Translations under genes and position numbers: made by a program
Source of the DNA: Tetrapyrgos nigripes
Lineage: Eukaryota; Basidiomycota; Agaricomycetes; Agaricales; Campanellaceae
Direction of reading: 5' to 3'
DNA: 64,000 nt
Assembly: GCA_013368315.1 (NCBI GenBank)
Contig: JAACJM010000009.1
Location: 248,001 to 312,000 of the forward strand
Shown: positions 20,864 through 32,469 of the stretch, one piece after another
Position numbering within the stretch: the first letter of the stretch is position 1
Layout: the number at the start of each line of letters is the position of its first letter
The notes under the pieces: generated by a model
What the model saw: only the letters and a program-made list of their open reading frames with translations
Database searches by the model: none
What the model was told of the DNA's origin: nothing

Positions 20864-22355
20864 ATGGGCAACTCTCCAAGCTCACAAACAAACCTCCACG
20901 ATGGACGCCGACGTTCAAGTAGTAGAGCCCCTCATAGCCGACAAGGCTCAAGGACTCCGAATCATCGCAGCTCGAATGGCCGACTGAGTATCATAGCGAC
21001 CTCGGGTGGCCCTATACGAAGAAGTCACTCAGCAGCACCACACGACCGTAGATACTCCGACGACGAGCTGCCGCCGCCTTACAGGCCGGACTATTCCAGG
21101 TCAGGGAGTTACACGAGTACAAGAAACTCCTCGTCGGATAAACTCGAAGGGAAAAGAAAGTCAACGAAGTCTTCTTTAAACTCGAATAGCCCAGCAAGTG
21201 AGAAGGGAAAAACTGGTGTGTACTCTTCATTCTTTGAGCTCATCGACACGCTGTTGAAGAATTTTCTTACAGCACCATGGGACGAAGCGGCAGCTCGCGA
21301 AATCTACAGCAAACGTGTTACCCTTGCTACCTCCTCTATCTTGAAGCAATTCCATACAGTAGTGGTTGTAGACGACTCGTCGTCGATGAGGGAAGGCGGC
21401 AGATGGGATGAGGTAGGTCTGCATTCTGGTCAAACCTTTTCTTCCGTTGTGCTTCCAAAGCGCCCGGTATCATTGCCTTATCTACTCCAACTCATATCAT
21501 CAAGTGTTTCACCCTTATTTTCCGGATGCCATCCCCTACTCCACTGCATTTGCTCTAACACGTTGGACTAACGTCACTTGAATAGGCGCGAAATGCACTC
21601 TCCGAACTAGCAGAGTTTGCTGTCAAATACGACACAGACGGCATTGATATCTATTTCTTGAATAATTCGGCTGTGGAGAGGAATGTAAGGGTACGTGCAC
21701 CCATCCCTGATGTTTTCGTTATCACTCCTTCCGTTTCCGTGGTCACTGTTCGGTTTACTAATTTGCTTTTCCGTTGTCAGAATCCAGACGACGTCCGCAC
21801 ACTCTTCAACAAAATTCAACCTTCAGGTGTCACAAACATTGGTACCACACTCGAAAAACTCATTTCGGAATACCTCGACGATCTAGACGAAGCCGAGGAA
21901 AAATCTGGCAGGGCAGGAATGAAGAAGATTAAACACGTGAATTACATTGTAATCACGGACGGAGAGGCTAGTGAGTATCATCCGTCTCTTCTCTCGTATC
22001 TATCTCATCTCCTGTCTGTCCAGCCGACGATCCCGAAAGCGTCATAGTCCAAGCCGCCAAACGCCTTGACTCAAAATTCTGTCCAATCACTCAGATTGGA
22101 ATCCAATTCGTCCAAATAGGTCCTCTCCAGAGTGCTGCGAGGTTCTTAGCAGAGTTGGATGATGCGTTAGTGAGGAAGCATAGGATCAGGGATATCGTTG
22201 ATACGACGCGATACTCTGGCAAAAAATTGAACGCAGAGACGTTGATCAAGATCCTTGTTGGTGGGATTAATAGACGAGTAGATGCGGAGGGTGCGAGAGT
22301 GTTTAGGGCGGATCATCAAGGAGAGGAAGGGCTAGGGAAAGTCATCAAGTCTTGA
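20864..22355 (+). CDS. vWA-domain protein, likely N-myristoylated, with PPxY motif (paralog 2)
   Basis: Exons 20864-21412, 21586-21684, 21781-21970 and 22024-22355 join in phase to 389 residues. It begins MGNSPS, which fits the N-myristoylation consensus (Gly2, small residue at 6). An Arg/Ser-rich segment of about 65 residues follows, then LPPPY (PPxY, residues 70-73). The vWA domain has TVVVVDDSSSMREGGRW (MIDAS DxSxS), Thr in GVTNIGTTL and Asp in YIVITDGEA, so all metal ligands remain. It ends with GIQFVQIG and IVDTTRY...INRRVDAEGARVF and a short tail. It has a longer N-terminus than paralogs 1 and 3 and lacks the intron that separates their last two exons. Membrane anchoring through myristate plus basic residues is inferred. 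Confidence 0.85.
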
Positions 22356-22937
22356 AGGAAAAAAGGAAGGAATCATTAAAGGAGGGTTTCGTCTATTTAG
22401 GGTCCTGAACCGGCTGGAGGTGGTCTGGGCACGGCATCTCGAGGCTTGTATCTGCATTTACATTCGCCTTTGAGTAGACGTTCGCTTCACTTGGACATCT
22501 CCACTGCAAATTTCAGCATGCTACGAGGCCTCCGAAGGATGGGGAGGACGTGAGGAGACGGGAGACGATAGGCCTTGCAGGATTTTCTGAGTTTGGGTGT
22601 AGCATATTAGTATCAGGTATTGGATTGTCTGTGCCTTCTCAGACTTGTTACTTTAGAGACTTACTTTCGCTGTTATGTTATGGTCTTTTTTACTCTACCG
22701 TCATCTTTGTATCATAATAGTACGACAATTCTTGAACTGTGCCATTTGTAAAGTAGAAACTATAGTAGAGCAGTACATGGCAAATGTAATATTCTTACTA
22801 CATATATACACACGTAGTGTAGAAGATGTATATATTGTCAGTCTGGTTAACGAGACTATATTCTTACGTACCATTACAACCACAGGCTCGCCTTGCTTGC
22901 TTTCTCCTGTTTACAATGCGCCTTGCGCGGTCGGGTG
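22356..22937. other. Intergenic, no feature seen
   Basis: AT-rich 3' flank of the vWA gene up to the first repeat of the DIRS-like element. No credible gene. Confidence 0.5.
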
Positions 22938-23099
22938 TTGTTAATCTGAAATATCCTCGAAGAGGATGAGACAGATAGAGGTCTTTGGACGCACGTGATG
23001 CGGTACCTTCCTCTTTAGTCAGTACCGCCAGCACAGTCCGAAGTCCCTCTAAGTCTGAGCTGGCTCTGCACTCATCGAGTCCACAATCTTCGAGTCCTT
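22938..23099 (+). repeat. Split direct repeat A1
   Basis: 162 bases starting TTGTTAATCTGAAATATCC, repeated in the same orientation at 28615-28776 with six differences, all C/T or G/A, five of them at CpG in A1. Confidence 0.9.
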
Positions 23100-23152
23100 T
23101 TCATTAAACTACGCACACTCTTTACACTTTTCCACCGTTGTTACATAACATC

Positions 23153-25010
23153 ATGGCCAGAATACGTGTAAACCTGTCCCTTGAAGAATGTCTGGACTTC
23201 AGCACCGATACCCATCGCCTAACACAGACTGCCCTCATCGCCAATGGCACCTTAGCAGAGATCACCAACGAGGAGCAAGCAACACAGTTCTTGAAGGACT
23301 TGTGGACTGCTGACAACACTACGTGGCAAACAAGATGGGAATTACAAGAAGAGCAGAACAGAGCTGAAGAAACACAAAGGAGGGAACAAGAGAATGAAGA
23401 GCATAGAGCCCTTGAAGCAGAGGAAGGAAAGAAAGAGGAAGAGGCAAAGAAGGAAAAGGAGAAGACCCAAGCTGTTCTCCATCCCATATCAGACATGGGA
23501 GTACAGCGCCTTCGTGACAGGATTCATCCGTTTGCCCAGAAGAAACTGGAAACTCAAAAATTCTTCCCTTTGTGGTACTGCCTACCCGTAGCTGCACAGG
23601 AGGCCGCAAAATTCGAACGCTCTCTTACTGAAGACACGGGCTTCTCCCTCATCCAGAACCAGGATTCATCATATGCTGTCAAATCCATCGACACCTGCGA
23701 AACCTTCCCCCAACACCAGAACTGATGAACAACTTACTTGAGCTGAGGTCACCCATGTGAAAACAATTTTCCTAACCAACATGTCTGTAGGCAACTACCC
23801 CCAAGAACACATTCAAATGTTCTTGGAATTCTACATCAACATGGAGCTACACCCCATACTTCACACCCATCTAGGCGAGAAAATCATGGTGTGCTACCAC
23901 GCCAAACTGCGTCGAGACTGGTACCAAGTGAACGAGGACGGCGCCCCATACAAACTATCCGTCATCAATGAAAGGATCCTGCTTGAATGCAAGTCAGAGA
24001 TCCAAGAGGAAGAGATAAATACTACTTTGCTACGGTACGCCGATTTCCCTCAGAGTACAGTCCATTGAGCTAACGAATACCTTTTCAAATTCCTCACTTT
24101 AAACACCATATAATTACCCACATCTCTCATCATCCCAAACTGTCTACCTACATAATGGGCGCATCTACACACCCTTTCTCCAATTCACATCTCGTGGCAC
24201 CCTTTCTACTGGGTCTACACGCTGCCTATGCATCACCTCTACACCTACATACATCCCGACTAAAACCCACCTGGTGCATCCACGCACCCAACATGAAACC
24301 ACTACGTCTCGCTGTCTTCATGCACCCAACATGATGCCACTACACCTCGCACCAACATGCCAAAACTTCCACATGTGTCTACCTCTCCCTCACCAACACC
24401 TCCCAACACTCACATGCGTACTCACCTTATCCCTCCTAATTTCACTTCCCGTCCATCCACGGTTCAACCACTTTACGCATGCAACATGCATCGTCCACGT
24501 GTCCCACCTTCATATCCGTTATCCACCAACCATAGGATGAACTGCCTAACAACGCAGTTGGAGGCACACAAGAACACCTTCCAAAACGTCGGAAAGACGC
24601 ACCAAAGAACGGCATCCTCCAAACAAGCACGCCATAACTCCTCTCCAGAACCTGTCCCACCTACCCAAAACCACTCCCCCAAGAAACCAAAGACGTCCAC
24701 CTTCACACAGTCATTTTGTGCTGCTGACCTGTCCAAATCAACCAAACCTTCGAGATGCCCAATGTGCCTCTTGATCCTCCTCCACAACATTTGTAAATGT
24801 GAAGAAGTCATCTTGTGGGACAAAACCACCCCTGCAAGATGCAAGCGAAGTGCAAACAGCCACCTCCAAAACCCCAACAGTGTTGAAATTTGCACCAACT
24901 GGCAAACCCGCAATGGCTGCACCATCTCTAAACCCCACCATCCCCACGAATGTTCAGGATGCGGCGACCCTCATCACAGAGCTCAAGAATGCCCTCTTGG
25001 ACCATAGGCA
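23153..25010 (+). pseudogene. DIRS-like gag region with zinc finger, disrupted
   Basis: ATG 23153 opens a frame of about 190 codons with a charged, Glu/Lys-rich coiled-coil-like middle (about 23340-23470), ending at 23725. A second block, 23757-24068, has KIMVCYHAKLRRDWYQVNED, resembling the conserved gag segment of DIRS elements. Near 24888-25005 a Cys/His finger is visible: CTNWQTRNGC...HHPHECSGCGDPHHRAQEC. The blocks lie in different frames with stops between them, so the gene is broken. Between 24230 and 24480 the DNA has repeated CACCCAACATG-like words. Confidence 0.7.
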
Positions 25011-25014
25011 GAAA

Positions 25015-27230
25015 GCACATACCCCATTACACGCAGCAGCATGGCAGACAGCACTTGAAGATACTGGTCCTCTGAGTAAATATCCAGACCTACCTTTGTC
25101 CATACAACATGGCTTTGATGCCGGCATCCCCCACATACAGCACACCTTTTCCCCTCCAAACAACATCCTCACCGACAAACACAAGGTGGCATTCCAGAAA
25201 GTTGTTGAGAAGGAATTCCGGCTAGGACATTGGCTAGGCCCATACCCACCACATGTTGTTGAAGCAGTGCTTGGACCCTTCCAAACCTCCCCAATCACTA
25301 TGATACCCAAGGTGTCAAAGCCTGCAGCTTCACCCAGTGCAGAACCTCTCTTTCCCACACAAACCCATCACCCAGTACATATCCTCCATCCCAGCCACGA
25401 TATCATCCATAAACTCACAGATCGACTCTACCTTATACCCATGCCTTTGGGGCACCTTCACCAACACATGCCACCTACTATGGATGGTCCCACCAGGAAC
25501 TCAGGGAGCAGTTCGCAACGTCTCTGAAGCGTACTGCTCCATTCCTCTACACCCTGACCAGTGGGCGGGAGCTGTTGTCTGCATCGACAATGACACATGT
25601 GCAGTCGACACTTGCAACATGTTCGGTCTCACATCAGCAGGGGGTTCTTTCAGAAAACTCGCAGACGCTGGCATGGAAATATTCTGTGCAAATGGTTTGG
25701 GCCCCATGTCCAAATGGGTAGACAACCATCTCCTACTCTGCATCCTTCAGCAACTCTTGGAGAAGGCCAATGCCATCCACTGAACACTTCAACAGAGGGT
25801 CATTGACTCAGGCAGTGTCAAACATATCAGAGGCAGGTTACTCTACACAGGAGAACCACTCCTGAATAGACATGCAGAAGAATTTGACGATGATTTCTCT
25901 TTCCCGCTTACTGACCACTCTTCAAACTCCCTCTGTTCCAAGGAGGACATGATATATACCTACAACTTTGCAGACATTAATAGAATCTCAGAACGTCTTG
26001 GTTATGTATGGGAAACATCTAAGGACATTCCATTCTGTGACGCCCTGACCTACTTTGGCTTTGAGTGGAACATACCAGCCATGATTGTCTCCCTTCCTCA
26101 TGAAAAGCGACGCAAGTACCTGGCTACAATTGCAAGTTGGGAAAGCATGCCATCTCATGACCACAAGGATGCTTCTAGTCTCCACGGTAAACTCATCCAT
26201 GTGAGCTACACACTGCCTGCAGGCAGAGCCTATCTGACTGAATTAGAGAAGCTCATCGCAACTCTAGAACGCGCCAAACCACATGTTTGGTATCATTCCC
26301 CCAAGAACCTACCAGCTGACCTGTCATAGTGGAAAGAACAACTACAACATCCCATATCCAGACCCATCCTAGGACCAGCTGAGCTTATAGACCTTAATGT
26401 GTACTCTGACGCCAACAGAGGCCATGGCATCGGCATATGTTGCAAGGGCCACTGGAGGGCATACCGCCTCCTACCAGGGTGGAAAGGAGACAACAAACGG
26501 GACATTGGCTGGGCAGAAGCCGTCAGTTTCTGGCTCCTCACACAGCTCATCACTATCTATAGCACAAAAGGGCACCACTACAAGGTACCTTTTCTTCCAC
26601 TACACTTTTCTCATCTTTTCACTCGTCCATCATGGAACCGTTTAAACTACAGCTCCACGGAGACAACCAGGGTGTCATTGAAGGCTGGTGGAATGGCTGC
26701 AGCAGAAACCGACCCACAAACACTATTTTCAAGTGCATACACAAACTTGCTTTCACACACGATATGTCCACACCTTCTGCAACCCAGCAGATGACCCCTC
26801 CCGAGGCTGTTATGGATCACACCAACTCTTCCTACCCCAAATCCCCATTCCCGATGAGCTTAAACAGTTCATCGTCAACTTCGACGCCCCTCTTACCCCC
26901 AAAGAACAACATACCAGATGTTCTCCTACTCTCTCTGCTAGCGTGCCTGAGAGCACTTGACAACAACATGCTTCCAGAAAAGCAGATCTTCAACAATACT
27001 GGGAATTCGAAGCAGAACAGCTCGCCATTGCCACTTCCTCCTGGTCTGAACAATAATCTTCAGGGAGAAGTACATTGGCCTTCCACACTCCCTAGTACCC
27101 CTTCCACCCTATCCAGGCCACATTCATACCCAGCACATCTTCTCTTGCAACCATCCACTTTATGCCCTCACTGCCTTGCCCAAGATCGCCTGCTACTTTG
27201 GAAACCAGCAGAACAAAGAGTTTTCTGAGA
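25015..27230 (+). pseudogene. DIRS-like reverse transcriptase and RNase H, disrupted
   Basis: RT blocks can be read in pieces: NVSEAYCSIPLHPDQW (motif A region, about 25520-25565), NMFGLTSAGGSFRKLADAG (about 25618-25672) and KWVDNHLL (about 25714-25740). In the DIRS family motif A normally has an Asp where Asn is here, and motif C is VDD where VDN is here. RNase H follows with VYSDANRGHGIGI, YRLLPGW, DIGWAEAVSFW, a probable intron (about 26585-26631), then GDNQGVIEGWWNG. In-frame stops include TGA near 25781 (CGA expected) and TAG near 26327 (TGG expected). The copy cannot make active enzyme. Confidence 0.82.
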
Positions 27231-27267
27231 TGCACAAAATCAGCTCATCAATGTCTCTGACGATGAC

Positions 27268-28266
27268 ATGACTCGGATCCAACAAGTGACTGTACGAGCA
27301 TACAGGGACAGAACCTTGGTCTCATATACTGCCAGTCTCCTTGTGTTTCATGTCTTCTGTGACAAACAAGAAATGTCTGAAGAACAACGCGCACCCACCA
27401 GCCCTGACATAATCTCATTGTGGTTATCAACCATAGCGGGAACCTACTCGGATGCCACCATCAAGAACTACCTATATGGTGTATGGGCCTGGCATTTAAT
27501 CCACGGGGTCAACTGGCAGATGGACAAAGCAGGTGTAGAGGCTTTACTTCGAGCTGCATCACACTTAACCCCAGAGTCATCGAAGAAGAAGAAAAGACCC
27601 CCCTACACCATTTCCTTCATTTCAGCCATACTAGAGGATCTAAAACCTAGTATTCCATTGGACGCTGCCATAGCAGGATGCTTAATGACCACCTTCTACA
27701 GTGGTGCACAACTTGGTGAATTCACTGTTCCGAGACTGGTAGATTTCAAACCCAGCAATTTCATCACCACATCAAATGTACGCATCGGGAGAGACCGCAA
27801 TGATTTCGAGGCCACCATATTCCATGTACCGAAAACAAAATCAGACCCCATAAATGGAGAGGATGTCTTCTGGGCAATACAAGATGGACCAACAGACCCA
27901 AACCATCATCTGCAGAACCACTACCATGTAAACGACCCACCCCCCAGTCAACACTTCGCTTACCGCATAGTTAACGAAGGCCACATTTCTTTCAAACCCC
28001 TCACCAAATGCCGTTTCCTAGACCATATCAATGCTGCCACCAAAACCAAAGGATTAGATCCACTTCAGGGACATGGCATTCACATTGGATCAGTACTAGA
28101 ATACCTACTATGAGGTATGCCATTTGACACAGTGAAAGTAGCCTTCAGATGGAAATCAGATGCCTTTCTTACTTATCTTCGTAAACATGCCGAAATCATG
28201 GCACCTTACATGCAGCCACAGTTACATCAGGACCTAATTAGATACACTCTACCTCCCATTCACTAA
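27268..28266 (+). pseudogene. Tyrosine recombinase of DIRS-like element, disrupted
   Basis: An almost open frame encodes an N-terminal core-binding-like domain (RIQQVTVRAYRDRTLVSYTA, TIKNYLYGVWAWHL) and a catalytic domain (FYSGAQLGEFTV, FHVPKTK, LDPLQGHGIHIGSVLEYLL, VKVAFRWKSDAFLTYLRKHA). The final Tyr of TYLRKHA is in place. Two lesions stand out. The box expected as HxxR reads HGIH, so the Arg is His (CGC to CAC would do it). TGA at 28111-28113 stands where related proteins read LLRG (CGA to TGA). The start of box A also lacks the usual Arg in GAQLGE (normally an R near this place). Frame end is the TAA near 28264. Confidence 0.88.
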
Positions 28267-28439
28267 TAACTCATTTCTTCCACATCTGAATACACAAGTA
28301 GCAAATACAACATCAACTAGCATCATCTGTCTATTTCCTCCCAAACTAGCACAGTACTTATAGACTTCGAGACGAGCTCCTTACCTCTTTGGGTATCCAC
28401 GGCGCTGGATGTGTCACTCACTCCTTCAACATGGGAATT

Positions 28440-28614
28440 GCAGCCAATTGCGAATACCATAGGGAGTCTCGTCAGGGCCCAAGGCCTCACAGCCTTAGCC
28501 CATATCCCAACCAAAACCATCCTAAGATCTAACAAAACCATTAACATTATGAAAAGAGAGTTATACTCTTTCTCTCTCTCTCCTTGATGATAGCATCAGA
28601 GTGCAATCTGAAGA
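28440..28614 (+). repeat. Split direct repeat B1
   Basis: 175 bases from GCAGCCAATTGCG to AATCTGAAGA, directly abutting A2. The same sequence recurs as B2 at 28976-29099 plus 31682-31731. Confidence 0.88.
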
Positions 28615-28776
28615 TTGTTAATCTGAAATATCCTTGAAGAGGATGAGACAGATAGAGGTCTTTGGACGCACATGATGTGGTACCTTCCTCTTTAGTCAGT
28701 ACTGCCAGCACAGTCTGAAGTCCCTCTAAGTCTGAGCTGGCTCTGCACTTATCGAGTCCACAATCTTCGAGTCCTT
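28615..28776 (+). repeat. Split direct repeat A2
   Basis: Direct repeat of A1 (22938-23099). Abuts B1 on its left and is followed by about 200 AT-rich bases with no match elsewhere in the window. Confidence 0.9.
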
Positions 28777-29099
28777 CTTTTCACCCACCCACCACACCCA
28801 ATCATACTTGAAATGTCAAAAATATATTTATCAACCTACATACAATACTGAATGAGTATCTGTCCACACTTAACTCTCAAACCGTAAAATATATTTTCAT
28901 CATACATACATACTTCACTGCCCTGACAAGCACGTATCTGCGTTTAACTCACATGTGATAACCCATCCCACCCTCGCAGCCAATCACAAATACTGTAGGG
29001 AGTCTTGTCGGGACCCAAGGCCTCACGGCCTTAGCCCATATCCCAACCAAAACTATCCCAAGATCTAACAAAACCATTAACATTACGAAAAGAGAGTTA

Positions 29100-31679
29100 C
29101 AGTATACTCCCTCTTAATGCATACCCCCCTTATTGCATAACCCCTCTTAATGCATAGGATTTTGGCAGGGTTAATGCATAACTCTCTCTTAGTGCATAAT
29201 GCATAGCATTTTGAGGTACCCAAACTGCATACCTTCATGGTACCTTCCATATATGTACACTGATTAGTCGGTCCGTCTGAATAAAAATTTACTTTTTTTT
29301 CGCACTTTGGACCTTGGTACACTAAAAAAAACGCTAAAAAAAAACGCTAAAATGCTAAAAAAGACACTAGAAATTACTGAGGTGATGTCTGCGCACCCTG
29401 CTGGCAGTCACCCATGGCTAACCTTCCCAAAAGTCCCATCGCTGCCCTGAAAAAGGGCCTTTCTATCCTCCAGAAGAACGTCAAAGCCCGTTCAGATAAA
29501 ATTAGGGCCCAACTGAGCCGCAAGGAAAACATTTCTATTGCAGATGAGGAGTGGTTGGACAACGAGGCAAATGTAATTGAGAAAGAGATGGTCATAGAGA
29601 AGCTAGAGAAGGCCTCGGACTATGAGCTGGCTTTTGAACGACTAAGCTCAAAAGAAAATGAAGTTGTTAAGAAGCTGATGGAACTAGCGGGAGAAGTTAA
29701 AACAGTTTCAAAAAAGAGAAAGGGTGTGTTGACCTCCTAATGACTGATTTCGAGCACTCACCTTCGTTTTCAGCCCCTGTTGACCCAAAACCAGCCACAA
29801 AGAAAACTACCAAAGACACAGAGCTCAAATTTGCTCCTGGTCAGCATGCAACACTGGCGCAAAAAATTACAGTCCTGGAGTGGTACCGTAACAATGGCAA
29901 GAATCAGACACAGACAGCGGCACACTTCGGACTCATGCAGGGGACCCTCTCGAGATGCGTTGCGAAGATGGATTTTCTCCAAAGTCAGTATGACCTCGAC
30001 ACTCACGGAGCCTCCAAAACCAAGCGGATTTGTCAAACACTGCATCCGGAAGTCACAGAAATGATGGATTTATGGGTTTCGAAAGCAATGAATGACAAGG
30101 TCCAGTTAACAGGCGAGGTTTTGAGACAGAAGTGGACGCAATTTGCAAATTTTGTGGGGGTTCCGGCAGATGAGTGGCTGAATTTGAGTCATGGGTGGTT
30201 GTCTCAGTTCAAGGAAAGGAATGACTTGAAGAGGTGGAAGCGGCACGGAGAGGCTGGTTCCTCCAATTCGTATACTGTAGAGGCAGAGCGAAAGAGGATC
30301 AAGGAGCTGATTGAAAAGTATGATTATCAGCTGAAGGATATTTTTAACATGGATGAGACCGGCCTTTTCTATGCGTGTGCTACTTTTCCATATTCCCTCC
30401 TATGTTTGACTGACTATAAAATCTCTTCAGAATGCCACCAGACAGTGGGCTTTCCAACAGGTAAAATCCTGGTGTGAAAGGAAGCAAAGTCTGTGTGACA
30501 TATGCTCTGACGGCCAACGCAGACAGTTCTGAGAAGCTCCCTCCTTTCATCATTGGGAAAGCACACAAACCACGCTGTTTCAGAGGACGAAGTGGTTCTC
30601 AACATGGGTTTTACTACCGTAACAATGCAAAGGCTTGGATGACCACAGTTCTCTATCAGGAATGGATTACGCAATGGGATCAAGAGCTGCAAAGGAAGGG
30701 TCGAAAAATCCTTCTCTTGCAGGACAATTTCTCTGGCCATATCGTTCCACCTGGTCTCAAGAATATTCATGTCGAAAATTTTGAACCCAATCTCACGTCC
30801 CATGTCCAACCCAATGATCAAGGCATTATCTGGACTTTCAAAGCCTATTACCGCCGCCGCTACATCGAACATTCCATTGACCGCTACAACAGTGGCATCA
30901 CTCCCTCCGATATCTATAACATCAACCAACTGGAGGCTATGAGGATGGCGGACACAGCATGGAAAGATGTAGACACATCTGCCATTGCTCATTGTTGGAG
31001 GAAGTCCGGTATTCTGCCAGATTTCTCTAATAAAACCGCTGTCGCTCTAGATTCTGTCTCACTTCCTGTCTCATCACTTCTTAACATATCGGATCCAGTC
31101 TTACAGGCTGAGCAGGGGGTTGAAGAAGTTCTTGATCAGCTTCAGGCAACAGGCGTACTTCAACGATCCAACCGCATGAACCTCAACAATCTTTTAAACC
31201 CAATCCAGGAGCGAGACTACGAAGATGGAAAAAAAGAGCTGGAAAAGGGTATTTATGAAGCTGTGATGGAAGCCCGAGAAGCATTGGAAGATCTCGAGAT
31301 CAATGGCGGTGATGATGGTAGGGATGATGCACTGTTAGAACCAGCACCCACTCGTCGCAAGGCACTCCAGGCTGTCGCCTCCATTCAACGGTACATTCAG
31401 AATAAGGAGGATCCGTTCTCAAGGAAGCTGGATACACTGTTGGCCTCTTTTGGACATCAGACTCGTCTCGATGAGACGAAGTCAATGGAACAGCCCTTAA
31501 TCACTAGTGTATTTGCTAAAAAATAGTACTAGAAAACATATATGTATTATCAATTAGTACTACACAACGTTATAGTGACCCCTGGGTCCGATTTTTTCGG
31601 ACTCTCTCTTAATGCATACTCTCTTAATGCATAGTTTTTGGCCTTGACAGAGGGGTATGCACTAAGAGGGAGTATACTG
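29100..31679 (+). mobile_element. pogo/Fot1-type DNA transposon
   Basis: The 2580-bp element has terminal inverted repeats beginning CAGTATACTCCCTCTTA at 29100 and ending in the matching reverse complement at 31679. TA is present on both sides (29098-29099 and 31680-31681), the usual Tc1/mariner-superfamily duplication. Subterminal regions contain several TTAATGCATA-like words. It encodes one transposase gene and is inserted in repeat B2 of the DIRS-like element. Confidence 0.94.
29414..31526 (+). pseudogene. pogo/Fot1 transposase with coiled-coil N-terminal exon; one nonsense codon
   Basis: Exons 29414-29723, 29774-30374 and 30431-31526 join in phase to 668 codons. Exon 1 encodes about 103 charged residues with coiled-coil character (KLEKASDYELAFERLSSKEN). 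Exon 2 has a psq-type helix-turn-helix (LAQKITVLEWYRNNGKNQTQ, TLSRCV) and a CENP-B-type HTH (MDLWVSKAMNDKVQLTGEVL, FKERNDLKRWK). It ends in the first catalytic Asp, NMDETGLFYA. Exon 3 has the second Asp in LLQDNFSGH and the third in PNDQGII. A single in-frame TAA (30462-30464) follows LSNR, where CAA (Gln) is likely ancestral. The rest is open, so the copy is nearly intact. Confidence 0.9.
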
Positions 31680-32469
31680 TATACTCTTTCTCTCTCTCTC
31701 CTTGATGATAGCATCAGAGTGCAATCCGAAGACTCACAACTTGCTGAAGTGCACATGAAAAGTCTCAGCAGTGATGGAGAAGTCAGGCTAATATCCATAC
31801 GAGTCTATGAAAGGGGTGTGGACCAGCGCTGATGTGTGGCGAGTACAAGGCCACAGGGTCTACCTCAGACTAAGTAGCCTACAACAACAAGGACACTATG
31901 GGTGGTGGAAAACTGAAAAAAGAAACAACATACTGACCCATCGGACTGGCAAACAAACTGTGATGTCACAGTCACAAAACAAAGATCGGGAGATTTAGGA
32001 ATAGACAAATGGGAAAAGCAGGGGGCAATTTGACATAGCCACATGCAGAAATGGAGTGTAAAGAACTCGTCCTTCATTTCATTTCAGCCTCGTAATGAGT
32101 TCTTGAGTCAGCCTAGGGCCCCGACTAGGCTATCCCGATCGCGAGTTCAGCGTTCAGTCAGCTTCCATTCTCAAATACGGCAGTGGATCACAGTGTACAG
32201 TGGCAAATACGAGCCCTCTTTTTTTTCCTTGGGGATGCATTTGAGCCTTTCAGTTTCCGAGTGTTCGTGCTGGTTCCTTCCCCGCAGAATTCAGCTGTGT
32301 TGCAGGGGTGGAAAATTTGCGGAGGAACTGTCTGTGCCGGATCAGCCGAAGTGTACAAAGATGGAAGTCTATTCCCAGAGTTCTCTTTGGTAAGACCCAA
32401 GCAAGACCTCGTAAACCCGCTTCGCAATAGTTCGAATGTCGTGAAGTACATTTCGATCAACTCGCGAGG

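Larger units (their letters stand above)
22938..31731 (+). mobile_element. DIRS/Ngaro-like tyrosine-recombinase retrotransposon (decayed)
   Basis: Coding content in order is a gag-like ORF, a CCHC-type zinc finger, DIRS-type reverse transcriptase and RNase H, and a tyrosine recombinase in place of an integrase. The ends are split direct repeats in the order A1 - coding - B1 - A2 - B2: A1 22938-23099, B1 28440-28614, A2 28615-28776, B2 28976-29099 continuing at 31682-31731. This A1...B1-A2-B2 layout is known for PAT/Ngaro-type DIRS elements. B2 is interrupted by a pogo-like transposon (29100-31679). A spacer of about 200 bases lies between A2 and B2. Many stops and lost catalytic residues show that it is inactive. 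Confidence 0.88.
28976..31731 (+). repeat. Split direct repeat B2, interrupted by pogo-like element
   Basis: 28976-29099 and 31682-31731 together match B1 (28440-28614). The pogo-like element sits at the TA of GAGAGTTATACTC, which is intact in B1. Confidence 0.87.

Noticed and set aside
22938..28776. Reading A1 and A2 as ordinary LTRs
   Set aside because: The B1/B2 repeats and a tyrosine recombinase in place of integrase fit split direct repeats of a DIRS-type element.
29738..29742. TAATG overlap as termination-reinitiation between two pogo ORFs
   Set aside because: A phase-perfect intron (29724-29773) explains the arrangement better in a fungus; kept only as an alternative in the findings.
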